The notes beneath the pieces were generated by a model that was not told where the DNA came from, ran no database searches, and saw only the letters and a program-made list of their open reading frames with translations. Positions 36,366 through 46,327 of a DNA stretch of 64,000 nucleotides are shown in pieces. The DNA comes from Dyadobacter chenhuakuii. Lineage in GTDB: Bacteria; Bacteroidota; Bacteroidia; Cytophagales; Spirosomataceae. Within the stretch, counting starts at the first letter, position 1; each line of letters opens with the position of its first letter. The translations under genes were made by a program, and so were the position numbers. Location: contig NZ_CP098805.1 in NCBI RefSeq assembly GCF_023821985.2, positions 1,612,001-1,676,000 on the forward strand. The letters run 5' to 3'.

Positions 36366-36397
36366 CAAATATATAGCAAGTTTAACACATTGTCAAA
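36366..36397 (-). promoter_or_regulatory. Bacteroidetes-type promoter of the MarR gene
   Basis: On the minus strand TTTG (36394-36397) is followed after exactly 20 bp by TATATTTG (36366-36373), a full match to TTTG-N20-TAnnTTTG. Transcription would begin near 36359, giving a leader of about 50 nt that holds both direct repeats. Confidence 0.7.
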
Positions 36398-36562
36398 CAA
36401 TGCTTTGCATCATTATGAATGAAAAAGTGGATTTTTGATGCCTCTGAGCGGGATTTCGGAAATGTTTCACGTGGATCGTTAAGCAATGGCATAACCTGCC
36501 CTGTTAAGCGCTGGATTTCAATGCGTAATAAGGTAGTTTATGAAGCGCTTATGCGTGAATAT

Positions 36563-38410
36563 TTATCCCGAATGTGCGCGCAGCAACTGGCGGTAACTGT
36601 TCAGGATGGCGGACTTGGAAATGAACCCTACAAACTCCCCGGACACTTTCACTACGGGCAAGTTCCAGGCACCCGTTTCATCGAACTTTTTGACAACACT
36701 TACAATGCTGTCGAAGTCGCTGATGACTACGGACGGGACTTTCATGAGGTTTGATATCGTGAGCATATCATACAGCTGCGGATTGAAAAGCAGCGGCCGG
36801 ATGTCGTCCAGAGAAATTGTACCAACCAGGTTCTTATCCTCGTCCACGACCGAGATCATATTGCGCCTTCCCACCCGCACCAGCTCAGCCAGCTCCTCGC
36901 GTGTTGCGTACTGGCTTACCGTCTGAATGTCCTTATCGATGAGGTCCAGAATGTGCAGCAGCGAGAGTAAATTCCGGTCGTGTTCGCGGGTGAAAATCTT
37001 GCCTTGCTCTGCGAGTTTTCTGAGGTCGGGCGAGATGGGCGAAAACCATTTCGCCATTAAATATGAGATGACCGAAACGATCATTAAGGGGATAAAAAGA
37101 TCATAACCGGAAGTAGATTCGGCGATCAGAAATATCGCGGTTAAGGGCGCATAAAGTACGCCGCTCATGACACCCGCCATGCCGACGATCACAAGATTAT
37201 TGATGGGCACATCGGTGGCGCCGACCTGCACGCAGATGAGCGCAAACACGTAGCCAAGCGAGCCGCCCGCAAAAAGAGACGGCGCAAAATTTCCACCGTT
37301 CCCACCACTGAAAATGGTGATCGAAGCGGAGAATGCTTTGAGCAAACAGATGAGCGCAACGAAGACCACAACGACCCATTCGCGGTAGCCGATGAAGCGG
37401 AACAAACTGTTCTCAATTACCGACTGCATCTGCCCATTGGTGATGGCTTTAATGGTGTCATAACCTTCGCCAAAGAGCGGCGGATAGAGCACGCACAAGA
37501 CCGACAGGATAGCGCCTCCGAGCATGGCTTTTCTGATCCGCGTGAGTTTCAGCCCGTGAAAAAACTCATCAATGTATTTGGCTATTAAAACGAAATACCG
37601 GGCGTAAAGTCCGCACAGAACGCCGAGAATTAAATAGAACGGAATGTTGTGATAATCGAACGGGTTACGCGTCTTGAATTGGAATAAAACATTTTCCTGC
37701 AGCAAGATCTTTGAGATAAGACTGCCGCAAACTGCCGCAACGACCAAGGGGATAAAATCAGAAAACACGACGCCTACCAGCAGGATCTCAAAGGCGAACA
37801 TCATCCCTGCGATAGGCGCGTTAAAAGCCGAGGCAATACCAGCCGTTGCGCCTGCTGCGAGCAGCAATGTCCGTTCGCGATAATCCAGCTTGTATGTCTG
37901 AGCAAAATTAGACCCGATTGCAGCCCCTGTAACTGCGATAGGGCTCTCCAAACCAGCCGACCCTCCCAACCCCACGGTGATCGCACTTTGAACGATCTGT
38001 GAGTACATTTTGACCGAAGAGACCACACTTGAATTCTGCGCGATCTCGTACAGGATTACGGGGATGCCTTTTTTGTCCTGCCCTTTGAATATAAAAATCA
38101 CAACCAGCGTCGTGATGACGATGCCCAGAAAGGGAAACAAAATATAAAAGAAAACCTGCTGCTCGAAGTAGACCTTGTAGGTAATTACATAGTGAATGTA
38201 ATGTACAAGCGATTTGAGGATCACGCCCGCAAGGCCGCACGTGATGCCGACCAGGATACCCGACAGGATCAAAAACTGAGATCTTGTGAGCACACTTTTC
38301 AACCAGAAAAGCACGATTTCGTAACTGCGCGCTTTATTGAGGCTGTATCTGATGAAGTTTCTTCTGAACTTTAAATAACCGAATGCTCTCTTAATGTTGC
38401 TCTTGTTCAC
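36563..38410 (-). CDS. ClC-family chloride channel/antiporter with CBS domains
   Basis: The 615-residue protein has the ClC membrane fold: 'GKGIP'-like 'KKGIPVI', 'GGSAGLESP' with the gating Glu155, 'GGNGGNFAPSLFAGG' (the GxFxP motif) and about 16 helix segments to residue 450. Two CBS domains follow at about 490-610 ('VGRRNMISVVDEDKNLVGTI', 'ETGAWNLPVV'). The retained gating glutamate allows either exchange or channel activity. CBS domains may bind nucleotides and gate transport. The gene has no obvious partner; the 254 bp between its stop and MarR hold the MarR promoter region and otherwise nothing I recognise. Confidence 0.93.
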   Translation of the reverse strand: MNKSNIKRAFGYLKFRRNFIRYSLNKARSYEIVLFWLKSVLTRSQFLILSGILVGITCGLAGVILKSLVHYIHYVITYKVYFEQQVFFYILFPFLGIVITTLVVIFIFKGQDKKGIPVILYEIAQNSSVVSSVKMYSQIVQSAITVGLGGSAGLESPIAVTGAAIGSNFAQTYKLDYRERTLLLAAGATAGIASAFNAPIAGMMFAFEILLVGVVFSDFIPLVVAAVCGSLISKILLQENVLFQFKTRNPFDYHNIPFYLILGVLCGLYARYFVLIAKYIDEFFHGLKLTRIRKAMLGGAILSVLCVLYPPLFGEGYDTIKAITNGQMQSVIENSLFRFIGYREWVVVVFVALICLLKAFSASITIFSGGNGGNFAPSLFAGGSLGYVFALICVQVGATDVPINNLVIVGMAGVMSGVLYAPLTAIFLIAESTSGYDLFIPLMIVSVISYLMAKWFSPISPDLRKLAEQGKIFTREHDRNLLSLLHILDLIDKDIQTVSQYATREELAELVRVGRRNMISVVDEDKNLVGTISLDDIRPLLFNPQLYDMLTISNLMKVPSVVISDFDSIVSVVKKFDETGAWNLPVVKVSGEFVGFISKSAILNSYRQLLRAHSG

Positions 38411-38475
38411 AATTTACCGTTTTGGTCCGCCGGAATGCCGGGACGCCGTTGTGCCGGCGGACTTCATTTTCAATG

Positions 38476-39240
38476 CTAGTTAGCACGGGCAAGCTGAACT
38501 TCAAGCTTGATGTCCACATTACGGTCGTTGCCGTTATAACGCGAGTTATAGCCGCCCGATCCGATGCCTACACCCATTCCGCCTCCCATTCCGATTCCTC
38601 CCCCTAAACCTATGCCAATGCGTGGGCTGAATCCGGATTGTGACGACTGTCCATCCACTTTAATGTTAACACCAAGCATTGCGGTTTCTCTGGCGTTCAC
38701 GCCCATGAGGCTGAACGGGATTGCAATCTGTTCTGTAAGCTCTCCATTCTGGTCCATCAGGATCTTGGACTTAATGCTGCCGTCCTGTGCCACCAGATTG
38801 ATGAAATGCTGGCCTTGTTTGTCTTTCCAAACGGCCTCTTTGTTATACGAATCCAGAAGCAGGTCGAGTCCGAGGCTGTTGGGAAGATCAGTATCCACGC
38901 GTTTTAACGCTTTCCGGTCTTCTTTCATTACAACCGGAAACAGCAGTGAGTATTGATCTTTTTTCTGTCCGTCGGGGCTGAAAGAGATTTTCAGGCCGCT
39001 GGAAAGGATGTTTTGAATGGTGGTCGGATCCTTGGTTTTCAGGGTCAGATAAACGTAATGTTCATCATTAATGATTCCGTATCTGAGCCTTGATTTCTGA
39101 TCCTGCTGATCTGGTTTGACTTCATCCACATATGAAAAAGGCGCGTTCCATTTCGACTCATATGTCATGGTTTTTGAGGAACTACATCCAGCGAGGGCAG
39201 CCAGCAGTAATAAACACCAACTGTTTTTTATGATTTTCAT
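38476..39240 (-). CDS. Hypothetical lipoprotein with glycine-rich region
   Basis: The 254-residue protein has a lipoprotein signal ending in 'LLAALAGCSSSK' with the lipobox Cys at residue 19. The middle part is beta-rich ('LRYGIINDEHYVYLTLKTKD', 'GLKISFSPDGQKKDQYSLLF'). Residues about 210-232 are a Gly-Met run with alternating 'GIGMGGGMGVG' sequence. No family is recognised. A perfect 14-bp tandem repeat lies about 75-130 bp upstream of the start and could influence its expression. Confidence 0.75.
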   Translation of the reverse strand: MKIIKNSWCLLLLAALAGCSSSKTMTYESKWNAPFSYVDEVKPDQQDQKSRLRYGIINDEHYVYLTLKTKDPTTIQNILSSGLKISFSPDGQKKDQYSLLFPVVMKEDRKALKRVDTDLPNSLGLDLLLDSYNKEAVWKDKQGQHFINLVAQDGSIKSKILMDQNGELTEQIAIPFSLMGVNARETAMLGVNIKVDGQSSQSGFSPRIGIGLGGGIGMGGGMGVGIGSGGYNSRYNGNDRNVDIKLEVQLARAN

Positions 39241-39313
39241 TTTAACTAAGCGTAACGATTATGAATAATTAATAAACGAAATCCTTCAACCAATCATTAC
39301 TGCAAACGGAAAT

Positions 39314-39369
39314 AAATCGTCGCGATGAAATCGTCGCGATGAAATCGTCGCGATGAAATCGTCGCGATG
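39314..39369. repeat. Four perfect 14-bp tandem repeats
   Basis: The unit AAATCGTCGCGATG is repeated four times without a mismatch at 39314, 39328, 39342 and 39356. Each unit contains the palindrome TCGCGA. The array lies between the hybrid kinase stop and the lipoprotein start, both on the minus strand. Perfect identity suggests recent slippage and a copy number that may vary between strains. Confidence 0.9.
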
Positions 39370-39422
39370 AATAAGACTTTCCACATTTGGGAAATATGTT
39401 TCCGGCTGATTGTCTGCTAACG

Positions 39423-41342
39423 CTATTCCTCTCCCAGCAAGGCGGCAATCTTCCGGTGCAATTTTTCCGGCTCAAATGGCTTGGATAATGTATCATTCAT
39501 ACCCGATGCCAGGGCCTGCTGAATTTCCTCAGGCAACACCGTGGCCGAAAGCGAAAGAATCGGCGTTTGAATCATCAGCTGCTTCCGGGCAAAGCTTGCG
39601 GCCTGAAAGCCATCCATTTCGGGCATTCTTGTATCCATAATGATCAGGTCATATTTTTTTTCCCTCAATGCATCAATGGCTTCCCGGCCATTCAAAACCA
39701 TGGTCGCATCCAATAACCAGGTTTTCAGGTATTTTTTCAAAAGCAATGCGTTGATCGGATTATCCTCGGCTACCAGGACTGTCTTCCCCGTAAATGGCGG
39801 CAAATCCTGGAATGCTACCGAAGGTTTTGGCTCAACGCTTTTTTCATTGGCATCCGGCAGGATTAAGGTGAAGAAGAACTGGCTTCCCTTATTGGATTTG
39901 CTGTTCACTTCCAGCTCGCTGCCCATCAGCCGCACGAGCTTTTGAGAAATTGTCAGTCCAAGGCCCGTTCCTCCGTATTGATGCGACGTGTTTTCAGAAG
40001 CTTGTCCGTACTCCGAGAAAATATTGGCAAGGTGCTCCTCAGACATGCCTATGCCCGTATCGTCGACGCTGAATTTAATCTTGTGGCCAAACTGCGTTTC
40101 TGAGATCAGATCCACACGGCAAACGACTCCGCCTTCCTGTGTGAACTTTAATGCATTGCCCACCAGGTTCAGCAAAATCTGGTTCAGGCGCATTCCGTCG
40201 GCCATGACGCATTCCGGAAGATTTTGATCGATAGCCAGGCTGAGGTTCAGCTTTTTCTCATCTGCTTTAAAGCGCATCAGGTCAATAATCCCTTTACCGA
40301 GCACACGGAGGTCAGTGGACGTCGGGATAATAGAGAATTTCCCTTCGTCAATTTTGGATATATCCAGAATGTCATTGAGAATGTTGAGCAGGGATCCGGA
40401 CGACTGGCGCAGCATGTCGATCAGGTCGCGCTGGGATGCGTCGAGGGGTGTTGCGCTGAGCAGATTCCCCAGCCCGATGATACCGTTAAGCGGTGTACGT
40501 ATTTCGTGGCTCATGTTTGCAAGAAATGATTCCTTCGCCTTCCGGGCTTTCTCGGCAAGACTTTGTGCGTCGATTAATGCTCTTTCATGCTCTTTCCTTT
40601 TTTCTACATCATGCAGGTTTACAAACAGGAGCCTGTTTTTATACATAATGCGCAATTCGAGCCAGACAGGTTGTCTTAACCGCCCGAAGAACCGGTCTTC
40701 CACAACGATGGTTTCCCCACCTACGTAGCTCTTCCTAACCAAAACCTCACGTAAAGAAGCATTTCCAGGTTCTACCAGCAGATCCAGGATTGTGGTTCCT
40801 ACCAGGTGACTGGGAGATATTCCAAGAATTTTTTCAACTGATGGGTTAATAGATATAATGTTGCCCGTTTCCGGTTCAACGGTTGCAATAATGTCGGGGG
40901 AATTGAGAATGATCGTTGCGTAATTTTCAAGTAATTTGTTCTTGTCACGAATCTCTTTCTGGCTCCTGGCCAGCCTGATCAGCGAGTCGACCTTTGCATT
41001 GGTTATATAAGGGTCCAGCGGTTTGTACAGATAATCGATCGCGCCGGTTTTGAGCCCGCGCACCGCATAGGTTGTTTCTTTCGAAATGGCGGTCACAAAA
41101 ACGATCAGAATTTCTTTGGTCTTCGGATTGGAAAGCAAGGTTTCTGCAAATTCAAAACCATCCATACCAGGCATCTGGACGTCGACAAGTGCCACCGCAA
41201 TCTCATTTTCCCATACTATGCGCAATGCTTCGTTGGCAGAAGTTGTGGAGTAAATCTCGATATCATCCCTGCTTAGAATCGCTTTCAACGAAATGAGGTT
41301 TTCTTCACGGTCGTCGAGCAGCAGAATTTTTGTGTTTTCCAT
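39423..41342 (-). CDS. Hybrid histidine kinase: receiver-PAS-kinase-receiver
   Basis: The 639-residue protein has an N-terminal receiver (about 1-120, 'ALVDVQMPGMDGFEF'), a PAS domain (about 145-255, 'PDIIATVEPETGNIISINPSVEKILG' in outline), a kinase core with His in 'LANMSHEIRTPLNGI' and ATP-binding boxes ('NLVGNALKFT', 'DDTGIGMSEEHL', 'GTGLGLTISQKL'), and a C-terminal receiver ('IIMDTRMPEMDGFQA'). It has no membrane helix. It closes the operon with CheB, CheR and a larger kinase, so it is probably the soluble relay of that set. Confidence 0.92.
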   Translation of the reverse strand: MENTKILLLDDREENLISLKAILSRDDIEIYSTTSANEALRIVWENEIAVALVDVQMPGMDGFEFAETLLSNPKTKEILIVFVTAISKETTYAVRGLKTGAIDYLYKPLDPYITNAKVDSLIRLARSQKEIRDKNKLLENYATIILNSPDIIATVEPETGNIISINPSVEKILGISPSHLVGTTILDLLVEPGNASLREVLVRKSYVGGETIVVEDRFFGRLRQPVWLELRIMYKNRLLFVNLHDVEKRKEHERALIDAQSLAEKARKAKESFLANMSHEIRTPLNGIIGLGNLLSATPLDASQRDLIDMLRQSSGSLLNILNDILDISKIDEGKFSIIPTSTDLRVLGKGIIDLMRFKADEKKLNLSLAIDQNLPECVMADGMRLNQILLNLVGNALKFTQEGGVVCRVDLISETQFGHKIKFSVDDTGIGMSEEHLANIFSEYGQASENTSHQYGGTGLGLTISQKLVRLMGSELEVNSKSNKGSQFFFTLILPDANEKSVEPKPSVAFQDLPPFTGKTVLVAEDNPINALLLKKYLKTWLLDATMVLNGREAIDALREKKYDLIIMDTRMPEMDGFQAASFARKQLMIQTPILSLSATVLPEEIQQALASGMNDTLSKPFEPEKLHRKIAALLGEE

Positions 41343-41353
41343 CTTAATTTATT

Positions 41354-41935
41354 CTATGAAAGTAGATCGCTGATCGTTTCGTAAAACCCATTCTCCTCTA
41401 ACAGCTTGTGTTTTTGATATTTTAATAATGCTTCTTCCGGCATGCGCGGAAATTCCGCAAACGCCGGACTTTGCACATAGGTCGGACAGCCCTTTTCGGC
41501 CAGGAGTTTTAATCCCGCGGCTCCATCCTGGCTTGACCCTGAAAACAGCATAGCGGCTTTCAGGGGAATGCCTGACATTGCCGCAGACATAAATGTCGCG
41601 TCAATGGACGGTCGTGAAAAAAAGTCCGGCTCTGTGTGATCGTAGTAGAACCGATGATCCTCTCCGACCAGAAGATGATAATCCGGCAATGCAAAGTAAA
41701 TCGTGTTCGAGGTAATCGGATCAAGATGATGCGGTTCGCTCATGTGAACATCGGTTTTTGTTTTAAATAAATCAGGCAACACCGATGAACTGTATCTTCC
41801 CCTATGCAATACGAAAATAACGGCAAACGAGATCGGTCCCTTTAAAAGTTTAATAATGTCTTCCAGGATCACAAAGCTTCCCGACGAGCCGCCCATTAGT
41901 ACAAGACTCAGCGATTCATCTTTCGCGCTGTTCAT
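41354..41935 (-). CDS. CheB-type protein-glutamate methylesterase, receiver-less
   Basis: The 193-residue protein is the catalytic domain only. Ser17/Ser18 in 'MGGSSGS', His44 in 'VLHRG' and an Asp in 'SGSSQDGAAGL' match the catalytic triad of CheB. There is no receiver domain. It overlaps the CheR gene by 4 bp. In chemotaxis CheB removes methyl groups from receptors; no chemoreceptor gene is in the window, so here it probably modifies the neighbouring kinase. Confidence 0.92.
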   Translation of the reverse strand: MNSAKDESLSLVLMGGSSGSFVILEDIIKLLKGPISFAVIFVLHRGRYSSSVLPDLFKTKTDVHMSEPHHLDPITSNTIYFALPDYHLLVGEDHRFYYDHTEPDFFSRPSIDATFMSAAMSGIPLKAAMLFSGSSQDGAAGLKLLAEKGCPTYVQSPAFAEFPRMPEEALLKYQKHKLLEENGFYETISDLLS

Positions 41936-42747
41936 TTGATTTTCTGATAAATGTTCAGTGCACTGTCAATTATTTTGAAATGGGCTTCAAGCCCCGAATA
42001 ACGCAATGTTTCTCGTTTTCCCAAACAAAGAAACCCTAACATGCTCAAACTATCATAAAGAAGCTTGAAAACCTGCTGCCTCAGTTCAAGCGTAAAATAG
42101 ATCATTACATTGCGACAGCTTATAAATTGAAACTCATTGAAAACCCCGTCACCGGTAAGGTCATGCAATGAAAAAACAATATTTTTCCGCAATTCCGGGG
42201 ATATAACGGCTTTATTGTAAGCGACATGATAATAATCCGATAATGAGCCATTCCCCCCCGCCAGGAGATAATTTTCGGAAAATGATCTTGCGTTTCCCAA
42301 AGTAAAAACCCCTTCCCTGGCCGAAGTAAGCACCTTATTGCTCAGATCAGTTGCATAGATCAGCGAACGGCTCATGAGTTGGGCCTCTTTAAGCAGGATT
42401 GCCATTGAAAACGCCTCTTCGCCCGATGCACATCCGGCCACCCAGAACCGCAATGACGGGTAAGATTCCAGGTAACCAAATACTTCCGTCCTTACCCGTT
42501 TGAAATATTCGGGATCGCGGAACATTTCAGAATAATTGACCGTCAGTTCCTGGATCAGGTCGTATACAATGCTTCCGCCGGGCTCGATGTGCTGTATGAG
42601 CTCGTCCAGGTCCATGCCGTATTTAGCCAGGTAACGGCCCGCTCTTCTCAGCAGCGATGGTCGCGCATAACCGGAAAAGTCGAAACCGGAAATCTCGCGG
42701 ATGCGGACGATCAATTCTTCGAGCTGTGAATATTCTAAAACAACCAT
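41932..42747 (-). CDS. CheR-type protein-glutamate methyltransferase
   Basis: The 271-residue protein has an N-terminal CheR helical domain and a SAM-dependent methyltransferase domain with 'TVNYSEMFRDPEYF', motif I-like 'WVAGCASGEEAFSMAI', and 'ISCRNVMIYF'. It uses S-adenosylmethionine to methylate glutamates, the counterpart of the CheB gene it overlaps. It follows the large kinase gene after 3 bp, so the three are translated from one message. Confidence 0.92.
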   Translation of the reverse strand: MVVLEYSQLEELIVRIREISGFDFSGYARPSLLRRAGRYLAKYGMDLDELIQHIEPGGSIVYDLIQELTVNYSEMFRDPEYFKRVRTEVFGYLESYPSLRFWVAGCASGEEAFSMAILLKEAQLMSRSLIYATDLSNKVLTSAREGVFTLGNARSFSENYLLAGGNGSLSDYYHVAYNKAVISPELRKNIVFSLHDLTGDGVFNEFQFISCRNVMIYFTLELRQQVFKLLYDSLSMLGFLCLGKRETLRYSGLEAHFKIIDSALNIYQKIK

Positions 42748-42750
42748 ATG

Positions 42751-45700
42751 TCAGGCTGAATGCAGCCACACTTTAATTAATGACAGCAACTTATCCACGT
42801 CCACAGGTTTGGAAATATAGTCATTGGCACCTGCCGCAAGACATTGTTCCCTATCGCCCTGCATCGCCTTGGCCGTTACCGCAATGATGGGCAGGTTGGC
42901 CCATCTGGGCACTTCCCTGATCTTTCTCGTCGCCTCTATCCCATCCATTTCCGGCATCATTACGTCCATCAGAACGAGATCAATTTCGGGTGTATCTTCC
43001 AGTTTCTCAATGGCTTCCCGGCCGTTCGTAGCGATTTCGATCTTGAAACCCGACTCTTCGAGCACCGCGCTCAAAGCGAATATATTGCGCATATCGTCGT
43101 CAGCGACCAGTATTTTTTTACCTACGAAAACATTCTCGGAATGGACTACCGGATTGCTGAATGCATCCCGTTTCTCAGGTCCTTTGAATGTTTTGGGCTG
43201 AATGTTTTTCAGGAATAATTTTACTTCATCCAACAACCGCTCATTCGACTTCTTGGTTTTCATCACGACCGGATGCGCGTATTTCATTACACGTGTTAGG
43301 TCCGCCTGGTCCAGATCCTCCGCTGTGTTAATCACAACAGGCACTGCGCTCCAAACTGAATGCTTCTTGATCTCGTCCAGCAAATCGAGGCCATTCATGT
43401 CCGAAAGCCGGATATCCAGAATGATGCCGTCGACCGTTTTTGTATTAAGTATCTCTAATGCTTCGGCTGCTGAAAATGCATATAGCACAAAAATGTTGTT
43501 CGCAGTCAGGAAATCTCCCAGATACTTGCTCTGATACTGATCGTCTTCAACGAGCAGGATCTTTTGCTTTTCGGTCTTGCCGGATTCCAGTTTCAGCAAA
43601 GTAAATATATGCTCCGCCGATTTCTCGTCCACGGGCTTTTGCATAAATCCGATTGCTCCTTCCTTGACCATATCCATGTCCAGATAGGAACCCGAAGAAA
43701 CCGTGTGAACAGGAATGAGACTTGTTTTTGGGTCTGCTTTCAGTTCTTTCAAAACTTCATCCCCGGACATATCGGGCAAGTGCATATCCAGAATGATGGC
43801 CGTGGGCCGGAAACTCTGCACCAGCTCCATGGCTTTCCTGCCCGTGTCGGCTACTACTACTTCAAATCCGCTATCCCGTGCTTTGGACGACATATCCGCC
43901 GCAAAAATCTCATCATCTTCAACCAGTAGCAACCGGTATTCTTTGCCGTTCTCATGCTCCGGCACTTTTGCCACCGGCTTCTGGATTTCAACCATTTCAA
44001 GAGGCATCACTGCGGCTTCCGAAGTCGGCTCCTGATCTTGTACGGGTATTTTTAATGTGAATGTTGATCCTACTCCTGCTTCACTTCTTAGAGAAATGGA
44101 GCCTTTGAATAAATTAGCGAGCTCACGGCTGATGGAAAGTCCCAGTCCCGTTCCGCCATATTTCCGGCTGGTAGAGCCGTCGGCCTGCTGGAAAGCTTCG
44201 AAAATGGACTGCTGCTTTTCAGGCGCGATCCCGATGCCGGTGTCCGAAACTTCGAAAAACAAATGTGACGCTTCTTGTCTGATATTCAACGAAACTGTGC
44301 CCGGCGCCGAGGTGAATTTTACAGCATTGGAAACAAGGTTCCGAATGATCTGCAACAATCTGACCTGATCCAAAAACAGTGTGTCAGGGCAAGACTCAGA
44401 TTTTTCAATTTTCAGTTCCAGTCCTTTGTTCTCCGCTATTTTCTGAAATGTGTTCCTGACCTCGGATAACAAAAGTTCGGTGCTTACATGCTCGTGCATC
44501 AGCTCTATCTTACCCGATTCTACTTTTGCAAGATCGAGAATGTCATTGATCAATGTCAGCAGATCATTGCCAGAATTGAAAATTACAGAAGCATAGCGCT
44601 GTTCTTCTTCGTTGAGCCTCGCTCCTTTGTTTTCGCCCAGGATTCTGGAAAGGATGAGAATACTGTTCAATGGGGTCCTGAGCTCATGGCTCATATTCGC
44701 CAGAAATTCGCTTTTGAACCTGCCGCTTTTTTCGAGTTCGTCGGCTTTGATCTGTATCTGATCACGCGCTTCCTCAATGGTGCTTTTTTGCTCTTCCAGC
44801 ATAAAAGCTTTTTCTTCCAGCTCAGTATTAATTTGTTTCAACTCTTCCTGCTGCACCCGCAATTCTTCTTCCGAAACCTGCAAAAGCTGCGTCTGGCGCA
44901 TGAGTTCCTCGTTCGTAACCCGCAGTTCTTCCTGCTGGCTTTCGAGTTCTTCCGCTTGCAGCTGGGTTTTTTCGAGCAGCTCATTGGTGGTCTCACGCGC
45001 ATGTGCAGCCACGATGGCAACGGCAACATTGTCCGAAACCATTTCCAACAATTTGGAAACCTTATCGCCGGGATCATTGAGATAACCCACTTCTATAACC
45101 GCCGTCACCGCACCTTCAAATGAAACAGTTTTGATATATACCATGGCAGGGTTGGTACTTCCCGTCGTGCTCGCAATTTTAAAATATGCGGCGGGGACTT
45201 CCACTTTCCTTAGTCCTACCTGGTCAGATGCCATTTGCCCCAGCATACCCTGACCAAATTTGATTTCATCCGGAACTGACGCAGCGTTTTCAATTCCATA
45301 AGTGCTGGCGAGCTGTAAAAGATCTCCCGAGCGGTTGACCAGATACATGGTCCCTACCGGCGAGCCGGTGACCTCTACAAGCTTATTTAAAAATTTGCGC
45401 GCCAGTTCGCGATGTGTGGGCTCTCCGCGAATGGCCTCTGCAAGTTTAACTGCATTGTTTAATATCCAATTTTTTTCCTGATCCTCAATCGACAACTTTT
45501 CGAGCTGCTTATTAGCATTAATCGTCTCATTTTCGGAAGCGATCTGTGCATTATAGGTTCTTCTGATAAAATAGTATAGCAGGAAAACGACGCAAAGGAA
45601 CACGAGCGTTCCAAAAACAATGTATTGTGTCGCCTCGGATGAGCTGTCGGCAGCAAGTTGCTCACGCTCTGCAAGCAAGCCTTCTTCCTGGTTTTCAATG

Positions 45701-46185
45701 CGTTTAAAAACAAAATCGATCTGTGAAGAAAGGACTTTTCCTTTTAAGACGATCGCTTTAATGGTGTCGGGCTTGACATTTCCGGCTTTGAGCAGCTCAT
45801 ATTGCTGATCCATCAGGTCCAGCCGCACTTGCATGATCGGCATGAGTGAGTCCAACCGGCTTATTTGTATTCTATTATCCCTTACCAACTTCCGCATGGC
45901 ATCCAATTGCTGCCATACATTGTCAGCGGCCTGGCGGTAATTGTTTTCGAACTGTACATTATTGGTGAGCGCATATCCCCGGACATTGGATTCCGCAGTA
46001 AGCAGCTTGTTACGGACATTCGTTGAAATGGCCATTACTTCCCGGGTATGGTTCACCCAGCCGGTATTTTCCTGCTGCATCTTTATCGCATTGTAAGACG
46101 TAAGCCCTACTACAACAACTAAAACAATAGAGAAGATTATACCAATTAAAATCTGTTGTTGGAAAGATAGGCGCATAAACGACAA
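42751..46185 (-). CDS. Large hybrid histidine kinase: CHASE3-GAF-kinase-three receivers
   Basis: The 1144-residue protein has two membrane helices (about 12-30 and 190-208) around a helical periplasmic CHASE3 domain, a GAF domain (about 255-395), a long coiled coil of Glu/Gln/Leu heptads (about 400-475, 'ELESQQEELRVTNEELMRQ'), a kinase core with His in 'LANMSHELRTPLNSIL', and three receivers at about 745-865, 885-1000 and 1020-1140 (Asp in 'IILDMHLPDMSG', 'IILDIRLSDMNG', 'VLMDVMMPEMDG'). The coiled coil with Gln/Glu pairs is a plausible substrate for the adjacent CheR and CheB. Promoter lies in the 140 bp before 46328. Confidence 0.93.
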   Translation of the reverse strand: MSFMRLSFQQQILIGIIFSIVLVVVVGLTSYNAIKMQQENTGWVNHTREVMAISTNVRNKLLTAESNVRGYALTNNVQFENNYRQAADNVWQQLDAMRKLVRDNRIQISRLDSLMPIMQVRLDLMDQQYELLKAGNVKPDTIKAIVLKGKVLSSQIDFVFKRIENQEEGLLAEREQLAADSSSEATQYIVFGTLVFLCVVFLLYYFIRRTYNAQIASENETINANKQLEKLSIEDQEKNWILNNAVKLAEAIRGEPTHRELARKFLNKLVEVTGSPVGTMYLVNRSGDLLQLASTYGIENAASVPDEIKFGQGMLGQMASDQVGLRKVEVPAAYFKIASTTGSTNPAMVYIKTVSFEGAVTAVIEVGYLNDPGDKVSKLLEMVSDNVAVAIVAAHARETTNELLEKTQLQAEELESQQEELRVTNEELMRQTQLLQVSEEELRVQQEELKQINTELEEKAFMLEEQKSTIEEARDQIQIKADELEKSGRFKSEFLANMSHELRTPLNSILILSRILGENKGARLNEEEQRYASVIFNSGNDLLTLINDILDLAKVESGKIELMHEHVSTELLLSEVRNTFQKIAENKGLELKIEKSESCPDTLFLDQVRLLQIIRNLVSNAVKFTSAPGTVSLNIRQEASHLFFEVSDTGIGIAPEKQQSIFEAFQQADGSTSRKYGGTGLGLSISRELANLFKGSISLRSEAGVGSTFTLKIPVQDQEPTSEAAVMPLEMVEIQKPVAKVPEHENGKEYRLLLVEDDEIFAADMSSKARDSGFEVVVADTGRKAMELVQSFRPTAIILDMHLPDMSGDEVLKELKADPKTSLIPVHTVSSGSYLDMDMVKEGAIGFMQKPVDEKSAEHIFTLLKLESGKTEKQKILLVEDDQYQSKYLGDFLTANNIFVLYAFSAAEALEILNTKTVDGIILDIRLSDMNGLDLLDEIKKHSVWSAVPVVINTAEDLDQADLTRVMKYAHPVVMKTKKSNERLLDEVKLFLKNIQPKTFKGPEKRDAFSNPVVHSENVFVGKKILVADDDMRNIFALSAVLEESGFKIEIATNGREAIEKLEDTPEIDLVLMDVMMPEMDGIEATRKIREVPRWANLPIIAVTAKAMQGDREQCLAAGANDYISKPVDVDKLLSLIKVWLHSA

Positions 46186-46327
46186 ATAGCGGAATGGACT
46201 TGCTGAGGAATTTCCGCTAAATATCAGGAAAAAAACGGAAACCCCTCTTGATATGAAGCGTTTCCCCTAACTATTTTATAGAATTTCAGCGGATATTAAA
46301 TATAAACTACTTCTACTTCGAACTGTC

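Noticed and set aside
36419..36754. Plus-strand frame of 111 codons
   Set aside because: It overlaps the 3' end of the ClC gene in antisense and begins in the gap before it with no promoter or motif.
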